The translations under genes and the position numbers were made by a program. Source: Xanthomonas euroxanthea (GTDB lineage Bacteria; Pseudomonadota; Gammaproteobacteria; Xanthomonadales; Xanthomonadaceae). Taken from it: a stretch of 64,000 nt of DNA. Shown piece after piece: positions 21,603 through 30,589 of the stretch. The DNA is taken from assembly GCF_900476395.1 (NCBI RefSeq), contig NZ_UIHB01000005.1, positions 372,001-436,000 on the forward strand, read 5' to 3'. Every line of letters begins with the position of its first letter. Position 1 is the first letter of the stretch. The notes beneath the pieces are model-generated. The model did no database searches, was not told where the DNA came from, and was given only the letters and a program-made list of their open reading frames with translations.

Positions 21603-23216
21603 TCACTTCTGCGTCGACTGCGCTGCCGCCACCGGCGTCAACACCAGATCCTGGAAATCGAAGCTGAAATCGGTCAGCGGCGACACCGCCTCCATCCGCA
21701 TCTCGCGCACCGCGCCATCCGGGGTCAGCGCGAAATTGACGAAGGCATCGGCATTCAATGAGCGGTCGTCCCAGCGCACGATGAAGCTGTCGTGCTGCCA
21801 ATGCTCCAGCGTGCCGATCAATTGCGCGGTCCTGGAAAACTGCAGACGCAGGCGCTTGCCGTCCTGACGGATCACCACATCGCCGTACCACGGGTCGCGA
21901 TAGGTCGCCGCATAGCTGCGCAACGGCAGCGACGGCGTGGAGCGCGCTGCACGTGCGTCCAGATGCTTCTTCCAGCTGGTGTCCGCATCGCCATCGGCCT
22001 TGGCCACGGCCTTGGCATAGGCGGCGGTCCAATCGGTGGCCGGCACCTGCAGGAACGCATCCAGCACCTGCAGGGTCACTGCATTGAAGGCCGCGCCGAC
22101 TTCCTGGTTGGTCAACACCACCACGCCCAGTTGCTGGTCGGGCACCAGCGTCAGCCGCGACACCATGCCCGGCCAGCCGCCGGTGTGCCAGACCAGCCGA
22201 TGGCCGCGGTAATCGCTCAGGCTCCAGCCTTCGCCGTAGCCGGAAAAATTGGGCCGTGCTGCCGCCAGCTCCGGCACGGCCGGTTCGGCAATCGCGATCG
22301 GCGTGATCATCGACCACATGTCCTGCTGCCGTTTGGCACTGAACAGCGGCGTGCCATCGGGCAGAATGCCGCCGGCCAGTTGCACCTTCATCCACAGCGC
22401 CATGTCGTGCGCGCTGGCATAGATGCCGCCGGCACCGGAATTGTTGGACCAGGTCAGCGGCGCGACGGTGCGCAGCTGGGTGAAGTCGTATTTGGCATGG
22501 CCCACCGCCGCGTTGTCGCCCGGCTGCAGATGGTCGGCATTGAAGCGCGTGCCGCGCATGCCGACCGGGGCGAAGATGCGTTGCTGCAGGAACGCCGCAT
22601 AGCTCTGCCCGGAGACCTGCTCGATCACCTTCTGCGCCACCGCGTACAAGATGTTGTCGTAGGCGTAGCGATCGCGGAAACCGCCCTTCAACGGCACCTT
22701 GGACAGGCGCTGCACCACCTCGTCGGTGCTGTAGCTGGTGGTCGGCCAGAACAGCAGGTCGCCCGCGCCCAGGCTCAAGCCGCTGCGGTGCGCGAGCAGA
22801 TCGCGCAGGCGCATCTCGCCGCTGACGTACGGGTCGGACATGCGGAACCACGGCAGGTGATCGACGACCTTGTCATCGAGCGAGAGCTTGCCCTCGTCGG
22901 CCAGGATCGACAGCGACGCGGCAGTGAAGGCCTTGGTGTTGGAGGCGATCGCGAACAGCGTATCGGCCTGCACCGGCGCAGGCTTGCCGATCTCGCGCAC
23001 GCCGTAGCCGCGCTCCAGCACCACCTGCCCATCCTTGACGATGGCCACCGCAATGCCGGGCACATCGAACTGCTCGCGCACGCGCTCCATCTGCGCGTCG
23101 AACTGCTGCATGCCGGCGGGAAGCTCGGCCGCCTGCGTCGTCGCCACCACGCTTGCCAGCATCAGCACGCCTCCACTCAGCCATCGGTTCACGGTTACTG
23201 TCCCAGGTCCTCGCAT
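21603..23216 (-). CDS. Secreted serine hydrolase, beta-lactamase/class C PBP fold
   Basis: 537 residues from ATG 23216. Signal peptide, then a serine-hydrolase domain with catalytic SxxK at S92-K95 (ASNTKAF), a second-motif region YAYDN, and HTGGWPG as the KTG-equivalent. The C-terminal 100 residues (about 440-537) form a DUF3471-like beta domain. Such proteins are esterases or D-aminopeptidases rather than resistance beta-lactamases. It starts 5 bp after the rraA stop, so the two are an operon. Confidence 0.88.
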   Translation of the reverse strand: MRGPGTVTVNRWLSGGVLMLASVVATTQAAELPAGMQQFDAQMERVREQFDVPGIAVAIVKDGQVVLERGYGVREIGKPAPVQADTLFAIASNTKAFTAASLSILADEGKLSLDDKVVDHLPWFRMSDPYVSGEMRLRDLLAHRSGLSLGAGDLLFWPTTSYSTDEVVQRLSKVPLKGGFRDRYAYDNILYAVAQKVIEQVSGQSYAAFLQQRIFAPVGMRGTRFNADHLQPGDNAAVGHAKYDFTQLRTVAPLTWSNNSGAGGIYASAHDMALWMKVQLAGGILPDGTPLFSAKRQQDMWSMITPIAIAEPAVPELAAARPNFSGYGEGWSLSDYRGHRLVWHTGGWPGMVSRLTLVPDQQLGVVVLTNQEVGAAFNAVTLQVLDAFLQVPATDWTAAYAKAVAKADGDADTSWKKHLDARAARSTPSLPLRSYAATYRDPWYGDVVIRQDGKRLRLQFSRTAQLIGTLEHWQHDSFIVRWDDRSLNADAFVNFALTPDGAVREMRMEAVSPLTDFSFDFQDLVLTPVAAAQSTQK

Positions 23217-23221
23217 GTCGC

Positions 23222-23722
23222 TCAGATCGATCCGCCCGCACTGTCCAGCGACAGTGGCAGCGGTGCCACCAACACGCCGTTGCCATCGGCATACAGCCAA
23301 TGGCCGGGCACGAAGGCCACACCGGCAAAATTCACCGGCACATCCACATCGCCCAGATCGCGCCGCTCGGTGCGGCGCGGGCAGGCGCCCAGCGCCAGCA
23401 CGCCCAGCGGCAGCGTGGCCAGGATCTCCACATCGCGCACGCAGCCGTGGATCAACACGCCGGCCCAGCCATTGGCGACCGCCTGTGCGGCGATCTGGTC
23501 GCCGAGCAGGGCATGTTTCAACGAGCCCTGCCCGTCCACCACCAGCACCCGTCCGTCGCCGGGCGTGGCGGCCAGTTCGCGCACGCGCGAGTTGTCCTCG
23601 AAACAGCGCACGGTGACGATCGGCCCGGAGAATGCCCCACGTGCGCCGTAGGAGCGGAACACCGGTTCGGCGATGCTCACCTCGGGAAAGCGGTCACACA
23701 GATCGGGCGTGGTCCAGGTCAT
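23222..23722 (-). CDS. rraA: Ribonuclease E activity regulator RraA family protein
   Basis: 166 residues, full length for the family. Has the key stretch GCVRDVEIL with its conserved Arg and Asp, as well as [18 protein letters not shown]. coli RraA binds RNase E and slows RNA decay; relatives are HMG/CHA aldolases, and the same GxxRD site is shared, so the enzymatic role cannot be excluded. First gene of a two-gene unit with the serine hydrolase. Confidence 0.88.
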   Translation of the reverse strand: MTWTTPDLCDRFPEVSIAEPVFRSYGARGAFSGPIVTVRCFEDNSRVRELAATPGDGRVLVVDGQGSLKHALLGDQIAAQAVANGWAGVLIHGCVRDVEILATLPLGVLALGACPRRTERRDLGDVDVPVNFAGVAFVPGHWLYADGNGVLVAPLPLSLDSAGGSI

Positions 23723-24016
23723 CGCTGCGGTCCGTAAGTGGCGAGCTGCGATGGTAGCGGCATGGCCGCGTCCGCGTAAGCTGCCGAGGAGGCCGCCGAT
23801 CGCCGCGCCGCTTGGCCGGCTGCGCCTGGATCGCTATCCATCCCTTGCCTGCAGATGGTCCCGGCCAACGGCCGCGCCTGCCTGGGCGTGCGCGCGGACG
23901 CTGCGGCAACTGCGGGGCGTCACGGCGAAGCCGGCGGGGCTATCATCGGGGCGGCCTGCAACAGGTGCGTGCACCGGACATGCCAGGCACGCGCTCACGC
24001 CAACGTGGAATCCCTC

Positions 24017-24850
24017 ATGACCGATCTGTTCGCCGCCACCCCGCCCGCGCTCGATGGCATCCACGTCGGTATCGGCGGCTGGGTGTATGCGCCGTGGCGG
24101 GCGGGGATGTTCTATCCGGAAGGGCTGGTACAACGCCGCGAGCTGGAATACGCAAGCCGCCACCTCACCGCCATCGAGATCAACGGCACCTACTACGGGG
24201 CACAGAAGCCGGCGACCTACGCGAAGTGGCGCGAGCAGGTGCCGCCCGGGTTCGTGTTCTCGGCCAAGGCACCGCGCCGCATCACCCAGTCGCGCAAACT
24301 GGCCGGCACCCAGGCGCAGGTGGACGACTTCATCGGCGGCATTGTCGAGCTCGGCGACACGCTGGGGCCGCTGGTGTGGCAGTTCGAACAGGGGCACCGG
24401 CTGCAGGCCGACGACCTGGACGCGTTCCTGTCGTTGCTGCCCAAGCGCGCCGGCAAGCGCGTGCTGCGCCATGTGCTGGAAATCCGCGACCACGACGCGG
24501 TGGATGCCTCGCTGCTGGCACTGGTGCGCCGGCATGGGGTGGCCACGGTGTTCACCGACTCGGACGCGCACCCGTCCTTTGCCGATCTGTCCACCGACTT
24601 CGTCTATGCGCGCCTGATGCGCAGCCAGGCGCGCCTGCATGCCGGTTACCCTGCGCCGGCACTGGCGCGCTGGGCCGAGCGCATCCAGGCCTGGCGGCGC
24701 GGCGACGATCCGGCGGACCTGCCGCATGTCGACGCGGCCACGCACGTCAAGGTCACCCCACGCGAGGTGTTCGTGTTTTTCATCAGTGCCGCCAAGGAGC
24801 GCAATCCGGCTGCGGCAATGGCATTGCTGCAGGCGTTGGGGTCGCGCTAG
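24017..24850 (+). CDS. DUF72 family protein
   Basis: 277 residues with the DUF72 TIM-barrel pattern: GIGGWVYAPWRAGMFYPEG at the N-terminus, AIEINGTYYGAQKP with the conserved Glu, and FVFSAKAPRRITQSRKL. The function is unknown; a nucleic-acid-related role has been suggested for the family. ATG at 24017. It is 38 bp upstream of a DMT transporter and probably shares its message. Confidence 0.88.
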   Translation: MTDLFAATPPALDGIHVGIGGWVYAPWRAGMFYPEGLVQRRELEYASRHLTAIEINGTYYGAQKPATYAKWREQVPPGFVFSAKAPRRITQSRKLAGTQAQVDDFIGGIVELGDTLGPLVWQFEQGHRLQADDLDAFLSLLPKRAGKRVLRHVLEIRDHDAVDASLLALVRRHGVATVFTDSDAHPSFADLSTDFVYARLMRSQARLHAGYPAPALARWAERIQAWRRGDDPADLPHVDAATHVKVTPREVFVFFISAAKERNPAAAMALLQALGSR

Positions 24851-24888
24851 GCAGCGGCGTTGCGGCGCGTCTTGCGCGACAATGGCGC

Positions 24889-25836
24889 ATGGCCATGACC
24901 GACCTGCGCAAGGCGCAACTGCAAATCCATTTCTGCGTCCTGCTCTGGGGCATCACCGCGATCCTGGGCAAGCTGATCACGCTGCCGGCGTTGCCGTTGG
25001 TGTGGTGGCGCATGTTGATCGTGGTGGTGGCACTGGCCCTGTTGCCGCGGGTATGGCGCGGGCTGCGCGGCCTGTCCGCGCGCGTGGTGCTGGGCTACTG
25101 CGGCATCGGCGCGTTGGTGGCCCTGCACTGGCTGACCTTCTACGGCGCGATCAAGCTGGCCAATGCCTCGGTGGCGGCGACCTGCATCGCGCTGGCGCCG
25201 GTGTTCACTGCAGTGATCGAGCCATGGGTGACGCAGCGCCCCTTCCGCCCGCGCGAATTGCTGTTCGGCCTGGCGGTGCTGCCCGGGGTGGCCCTGGTGG
25301 TCGGCGGGGTGCCCGATGGCATGCGTGCCGGCGTGGTGGTCGGCGCGATTTCTGCGGTGTTCGTGGGCCTGTTCGGCTCGCTCAACAAGCGCATGGTCGC
25401 GCATGCCGACCCGCTCACCGTCACCGCACTGGAACTCGGTGCCGGCACGCTGACCTTGACCGTGCTGGCACCGGCCATGCCGTTGGTGCTGCCGTCGCTG
25501 CATGGCGATCTGCTGATCGTTCCCGGCCTGCACGACGGCATCCTGCTGCTGGTGCTGTCGCTGGCCTGCACCCTGCTGCCGTTTGCGCTGGCGCTGGTGG
25601 CGCTGCGCCATCTCAGCGCCTACTCGGTGCAGCTGGTGACCAATCTCGAACCGGTCTACGCCATCGTGCTGGCGATCGCCCTGCTCGGCGAGCAACGCGA
25701 GTTGACCGTGCAGTTCTATCTCGGCGTGGCGATCATTCTCGGCGCGGTGTTCCTGCATCCAGTGCTGGAACGCCGACGCACGATCGTGCATCCGGAACTG
25801 CTCGGCACCGCCGAGGCGAAGAACATCGTCGACTGA
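24889..25836 (+). CDS. EamA-family DMT transporter (second)
   Basis: 315 residues with about ten membrane helices. EamA signatures are HFCVLLWGITAILGKLI at the start and SAYSVQLVTNLEPVYAIVLA in the second half. The substrate is unknown. ATG at 24889; ATG 24895 is close behind. It follows the DUF72 gene by 38 bp. Confidence 0.87.
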   Translation: MAMTDLRKAQLQIHFCVLLWGITAILGKLITLPALPLVWWRMLIVVVALALLPRVWRGLRGLSARVVLGYCGIGALVALHWLTFYGAIKLANASVAATCIALAPVFTAVIEPWVTQRPFRPRELLFGLAVLPGVALVVGGVPDGMRAGVVVGAISAVFVGLFGSLNKRMVAHADPLTVTALELGAGTLTLTVLAPAMPLVLPSLHGDLLIVPGLHDGILLLVLSLACTLLPFALALVALRHLSAYSVQLVTNLEPVYAIVLAIALLGEQRELTVQFYLGVAIILGAVFLHPVLERRRTIVHPELLGTAEAKNIVD

Positions 25837-25863
25837 CGGCACCGCACAAGCAACAACCGTCGT

Positions 25864-25912
25864 CGTAGGAGCGGCCCAGGCCGCGACCGGCCTTGTCGAT
25901 AACGCAGCAACG
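25864..25912. repeat. REP-like GTAGGAGCG element
   Basis: GTAGGAGCGGCCCAGGCCGCGACCGGCC followed by TTGTCGATAA, between the transporter and the diguanylate cyclase. It shares the GTAGGAGCG...CGCGAC..GGCCTT.TCG.TAA backbone with the tandem repeats at 56664-57047 and contains the palindrome CGGCCCAGGCCG, so both belong to one repeat family. Confidence 0.7.
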
Positions 25913-25941
25913 CCCGCACATCACCACGATCACAACCACCC

Positions 25942-27012
25942 CTACCCCAACGCCACCACCTGGTCGCGCCCGCCCCGCTTGGCCGCATACAGGGCCTGGT
26001 CGGCGCGCTTGATCACCGCGTCCGCGCTTTCCTGCGGATGCAGCGTGGCCACGCCGATACTCACCGTTACCGGCAGCGCGATCGTCATCACTGCCACGCT
26101 CTGGCGCAGGTACTCGCACTGCACGCGTGCCTGCAGCAGATCCACATCGGGCAGCAGCAGCACGAATTCCTCGCCGCCGTAACGCGCGATGGTGCCGGCA
26201 CCGGCCACATGCGCGCGCAGCAACGCCGACAGCTCGCGCAGCACCACATCGCCCTGATCGTGCCCGTGCACGTCGTTGACGGTCTTGAAGTGGTCCACGT
26301 CCAGCAACGCCACCGATAACGGCTGGCCCGCCGCACGCGTCTGTTCCATGGCCACGCCCAGGGCCGCCGCAAACGCACGTCGATTGGGCAGGCCGGTCAG
26401 CGGATCGGTGCGGGTCTGCTCGACCAGATCGGCGTTCAACGCATCCATTTGCGCGTAGTAACTTGCCAGCTGCTGTTCGTACCATTGGCGCTCATGCAGT
26501 TGCTGGCGCAGGCGCTTGCCGGCCAGGCGCAGTTCCAGCAGATGTGCGGCCTGCCGCGACAATGCCTGCAGCGCCTGCCGCTGCTCTTCGCGCAGATGCG
26601 CCGGGGTCTGGTCGAACACGCACAGCGAGCCCAGCGCCATGCCGCCGCTGGTCACCAACGGCGCGCCGGCATAGAAGCGCACCGCAGAGCTGCCGGTCAC
26701 CATCGGATTGTCGTGGAAGCGCGGGTCGAGCAAGGTGTCGTCGACCATCATCACTTCGTCCGGGCGCAGGATCGCATGCGCGCAGAACGAGATATCGCGC
26801 GACGCTTCGCTACGCGGCGCGCCATGTGCGGACTTGAACCATTGCCGCTGCTCGTCCACCAGCACCACCGCCGCCATCTGCGTCTGGCACAACGTGGACG
26901 CGATCATGGTGAGGTCGTCGAAGGCACGCTCGGGCGGCGAATCCAGCACCTCGTACTGACGCAGCGCGGCCAGTCGTTCGGCTTCGTTGTCCGGCAATGT
27001 CGGTTTGATCAC
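25942..27012 (-). CDS. GAF-GGDEF diguanylate cyclase
   Basis: 356 residues. A GAF domain (about 20-165) is followed by a GGDEF domain (about 195-356) with active site YGGEEF at residues 278-283, so synthesis of cyclic di-GMP from two GTP is expected. The position of the RxxD product-inhibition site, just before the active site, reads AGAG, so feedback inhibition at that site appears lost. No membrane segment, so cytoplasmic. The start is GTG at 27012, no ATG being near. Third minus-strand gene after the GGDEF-EAL gene and rluF. Confidence 0.9.
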   Translation of the reverse strand: MIKPTLPDNEAERLAALRQYEVLDSPPERAFDDLTMIASTLCQTQMAAVVLVDEQRQWFKSAHGAPRSEASRDISFCAHAILRPDEVMMVDDTLLDPRFHDNPMVTGSSAVRFYAGAPLVTSGGMALGSLCVFDQTPAHLREEQRQALQALSRQAAHLLELRLAGKRLRQQLHERQWYEQQLASYYAQMDALNADLVEQTRTDPLTGLPNRRAFAAALGVAMEQTRAAGQPLSVALLDVDHFKTVNDVHGHDQGDVVLRELSALLRAHVAGAGTIARYGGEEFVLLLPDVDLLQARVQCEYLRQSVAVMTIALPVTVSIGVATLHPQESADAVIKRADQALYAAKRGGRDQVVALG

Positions 27013-27140
27013 GCTGCCTGCTCCCCCAGCTGGCTGTCAGCGGCGCAAGTATGACCGAGCCGGTCATGCGCGGCCATTGGGCTGCACATGCGCAGCCGGC
27101 GCACCGTGCCGCTATGTGCGGCCCATCGCGCCGGGCCCCA

Positions 27141-27863
27141 TCACCAATCGGTGCGTTGCGGCAGCAATCCGCGCAATTCCGCATCACTGAGGTTGCGCCA
27201 CTGCCCGGGCTTGAGCGCGGCCAGCTTGATGTTGTCGATGCGCACACGGCGCAGCTGGGTCACGCGGTAGCCGAATTCGGCGGACATCAGGCGGATCTGC
27301 CGGTTCAAGCCCTGCTCCAGCACGATGCGGAAGCCGAACTTGGCGATGCGCGCGGTGCGGCACGGCAACGTGGTCTCGTTGTGGATGCGCACGCCGCGCG
27401 CCATGCCACGCAGGAATTCGTCGGTGACCGGCTTGTTGACCGCCACCAGATATTCCTTCTGGTGGCGATTTTCCGCGCGCAGGATCTCGTTGACGATGTT
27501 GCCGTTGCTGGTCATCAGGATCAGCCCCTCGGACTCCTTGTCGAGCCGGCCGACCGGAAAGATGCGCTGCTCGTGGCCGACGAATTCGACGATGTTGCCC
27601 TTGACCGAACTTTCGGTGGTGCAGGTGATGCCCACCGGCTTGTTGAGTGCGATGTAGACATGCTTGCGCCCACCGGGCTTGCTGGCGGCGCGCGTGCGCA
27701 GTGGCTGGCCGTCCACCAGCACGGTGTCGTCCTCGCCCACCACCGCACCGGTGCCGGCGGCCACGCCATTGACGGTGACCCGGCGTTCGCCGATCAGGCG
27801 ATCGGCCTCGCGGCGGGAGCAGAAGCCGGTTTCGGCGATGTATTTGTTGAGTCGGGTCGTCAT
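27141..27863 (-). CDS. rluF: 23S rRNA pseudouridine synthase RluF
   Basis: 240 residues. The N-terminal S4 RNA-binding domain (about 1-55) is followed by the RsuA/RluB-F catalytic domain with the active-site motif GRLDKESEGL, in which Asp108 is the catalytic residue. ENRHQKEYLV and GLNRQIRLMSAEFGYRV are RluF-like. RluF makes pseudouridine 2604 in 23S rRNA. ATG at 27863. It is 48 bp downstream of the GGDEF-EAL gene. Confidence 0.9.
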   Translation of the reverse strand: MTTRLNKYIAETGFCSRREADRLIGERRVTVNGVAAGTGAVVGEDDTVLVDGQPLRTRAASKPGGRKHVYIALNKPVGITCTTESSVKGNIVEFVGHEQRIFPVGRLDKESEGLILMTSNGNIVNEILRAENRHQKEYLVAVNKPVTDEFLRGMARGVRIHNETTLPCRTARIAKFGFRIVLEQGLNRQIRLMSAEFGYRVTQLRRVRIDNIKLAALKPGQWRNLSDAELRGLLPQRTDW

Positions 27864-27911
27864 CGGCCGATTATCGGCGATTTGCAGCGCCCCGCGTGCA
27901 CCCATGTGCGA

Positions 27912-30317
27912 TCAGGACAACGCCAGCAGCGGCTGCCCGGCGTGCAGCAACTCGTCGAGCGGGCATGGACGATGCAGGCTGAAACCCTGCACCTGGCCCA
28001 CTCCGGCCTCGTGCAGGCCGGGAATGTCCGCCTCCGACTCCACGCCCTCGGCGACCACTTCGATGCCCAGCGCCAGGCCCACCTGCGCGATCGAATGCAC
28101 CGCCGCACGGTCCACCGCGTCGTGTGCGTAGTTGCGTACGAAGCCGCAATCGATCTTGAGGACATCCACGGTGAACTGCTTGAGATAGCCGAACGAGGCC
28201 AGGCCGCTGCCGAAATCGTCCAGCGCCACATGGCAGCCGCGCGCGCGCACGCTCTGCACGAAGCGCCGCGCGTGCTCCAGATCGCCAATGACGGCGGTCT
28301 CGGTGATCTCCATGCACAGCTTGGGCACCAGGCTCGGATAGCGCTCGAACAGGGCGCACACGAAATCGAGAAAATCCGCTTGCGCGATCGACTGCGCAGA
28401 CAGGTTGACGTGGCACAGATCCAGATTAGCCAAGTGCAGCGGATTGGCCGCCAGCTGCGCGCACAGCGTTTCCAGCACATGCACGTCGACCATGCGCCCC
28501 AGGCCGTAGCGTTCCACCGCAGGCAGGAATTCGCCCGGACTCAGCACCCGCCCGTCACCCGCGCGCATGCGCACCAGCACTTCGTACTGCAGGCGTCCCG
28601 GATCGCGCAACACCTGGATCTTCTGCGCATACAGCAGCAGGCGGTCCTCGGCGATGGCCTGCTGCACCGCGCTGATCCAGCCGCCGTCGTGGCGGCGCCG
28701 CGCCAGCGCCAAATCGTTTTCGCCAAAACAGCGAATCCGGTTGCGCCCCTCTTCCTTGGCTGCGTAACAGGCCAGGTCGGCGGCGGTCATCAAGGCATTG
28801 ACGTCGCTGGCGCCCTGGCGGATTTCCACCACGCCGAAGCTGCAACCGGGCGTCAGCGGCCGCCCGCCCTGGTGGCTCCATGGCTGACCCAGCACCGCGT
28901 GCATGCGCTCGAGCACGGTTTGCGCCTGCGCCAGGTCGGTATTGGCCAGCAGGATCGCGAACTCGTCGCCACCCAGCCGCCCCAGCCAGTCGCCGGGGCG
29001 CAGCTGCATGGTGATCACATCGGCGAAGTGGCACAGGAACTTGTCGCCCACCGCATGCCCGAAGGTGTCGTTGACCAGCTTGAAGTGATCCAGGTCGACG
29101 AAGCACAGCGCATGGCGGAGCTGCGGCGATTGCGGCGGCTCGATCAGGCGCAGCAGCCGGCGTTCGATCTCGCGGCGGTTGATCAGGCCGGTCAGGGCAT
29201 CGTGGCGCGCATGGAAGGCGACTTCGTCGGCAAGCTCGTGCGCGTGCGAGACATCCTCGATCACCGCCAGCACCAGGGTCGGCTCTTCCGGGCCGGGTTC
29301 CACCAGCGAGGCACTCCAGCGCCCCCACATCACCCCGCCATCGGCGCGCAGGAAGCGTCGCTCGCCGGACTGCAGCAGGGTCGGCCAGTCGACCATGCCG
29401 CGGCTGTCCAGCGCGATGTCGTCCGGATGCATCACCTCTGCCAGCGTGCAGGCCTGCAGCTCTTCGGGCCGGTAGCGCAGGATGTCGGCCATCGAGGCAT
29501 TGGCATCGAGCACGCGGCCACGCAGGTCGAACTTGACCATGCCCAGCGCCGCCTGTTGGAACGCGGTGCGAAAGCGGCCTTCGTGCGAGAGCAGGTAATC
29601 GCCGATGCGGCGCATCGCCAGCACGCAGGTGGTCAGCACCAGCAGCAAGGTCGCCAAGCTGCAGATCACCATCATGTCGTGCAGCAGCCGCGCGCAGCGG
29701 ATCAGCAGCGCCTGGAACTGCGCCGTATCGCTGCGCATGCGGCCATCGAGCAGATGCAGCTCATCGCGCAGGGCCTGCAGCGCGCGCGGATCCGGGCGGC
29801 TGGCGGCCTGCACCGAGGCGGCCCGGTCGGCCAGCGCGCTCAGCTGCAACAGGTCGGCATCGGTGTGTTTCCACATCGCGATGGCGTCGCGCAGATACGG
29901 AAAGACATGGCCGTAGCGATACAGCCGCACCATTTGCGGCATGTCCTCAGGGGCATTGCGGCCGGCCGCCAGCCCGGCATGGACCGCGCTCCAGTCGATC
30001 ACCGGTTGCTCGACCGCCTCGCGGGCCGCGCGGTCGCCGAGCGGCACTTCCAGCGCGCGGCAGGCGGCCTGCAGGTCGGCCGGATCGCCGCTCCCCAGGT
30101 AGCGCTCCAGCCAGTACACCGACTCCTGCTGGGCATTGGACCAGTGGCTCTGGCCGACGATCCAGGACGTCGCTCCGGACTGGATCTCGATCATCAGCGC
30201 AGAGAGCACCGCCATGCTGATGGCCATGCCGATCAACAAGGCCAAGGGAAGCGTCAGCCAGCCGCGCATCAGATGCATGGTCTGCCTACCGCCGGTACCG
30301 CCCGCCATCTGCGCCAT
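27912..30317 (-). CDS. Membrane-anchored PAS-GGDEF-EAL cyclic di-GMP protein
   Basis: 801 residues from ATG 30317, which has GAGGGTGAC in Shine-Dalgarno position. TM1 (about 22-42), a periplasmic sensor loop (about 45-205), TM2 (about 210-235), a PAS domain (about 245-365), GGDEF at residues 449-453 and an EAL-type domain (about 545-800). The EAL signature reads YEVLVRM (EVL). The other ligands remain: NLSAQS, CMEITETA, DDFGSG, LKIDCGF and VVAEGVES, so phosphodiesterase activity is plausible. A dual-domain turnover enzyme responding to a periplasmic signal. Confidence 0.9.
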   Translation of the reverse strand: MAQMAGGTGGRQTMHLMRGWLTLPLALLIGMAISMAVLSALMIEIQSGATSWIVGQSHWSNAQQESVYWLERYLGSGDPADLQAACRALEVPLGDRAAREAVEQPVIDWSAVHAGLAAGRNAPEDMPQMVRLYRYGHVFPYLRDAIAMWKHTDADLLQLSALADRAASVQAASRPDPRALQALRDELHLLDGRMRSDTAQFQALLIRCARLLHDMMVICSLATLLLVLTTCVLAMRRIGDYLLSHEGRFRTAFQQAALGMVKFDLRGRVLDANASMADILRYRPEELQACTLAEVMHPDDIALDSRGMVDWPTLLQSGERRFLRADGGVMWGRWSASLVEPGPEEPTLVLAVIEDVSHAHELADEVAFHARHDALTGLINRREIERRLLRLIEPPQSPQLRHALCFVDLDHFKLVNDTFGHAVGDKFLCHFADVITMQLRPGDWLGRLGGDEFAILLANTDLAQAQTVLERMHAVLGQPWSHQGGRPLTPGCSFGVVEIRQGASDVNALMTAADLACYAAKEEGRNRIRCFGENDLALARRRHDGGWISAVQQAIAEDRLLLYAQKIQVLRDPGRLQYEVLVRMRAGDGRVLSPGEFLPAVERYGLGRMVDVHVLETLCAQLAANPLHLANLDLCHVNLSAQSIAQADFLDFVCALFERYPSLVPKLCMEITETAVIGDLEHARRFVQSVRARGCHVALDDFGSGLASFGYLKQFTVDVLKIDCGFVRNYAHDAVDRAAVHSIAQVGLALGIEVVAEGVESEADIPGLHEAGVGQVQGFSLHRPCPLDELLHAGQPLLALS

Positions 30318-30589
30318 TGTCACCCTCGAACCCTGCCGCCGCCCCATGCGATTCAGGCGCCCAGTGGGCGCCTGAAGGCAGTAGCGGCCGCAATGGCGCA
30401 GTCTGTATGGCAGCGCCTGCTTGACCACGGTCGACGCAGGCACTTCGCCTGGCCGGCAGGACGCTGCCGGCAATCCCCGAGACGTCAGCGCGTGACGCCT
30501 GCAGTCCGATATGCATCAACCAACATAACGACCACGGCGCCCCGCAGCGACGGCAGGACCGCCGAACGCTGCCGGGTCCTCAGCGGCGC

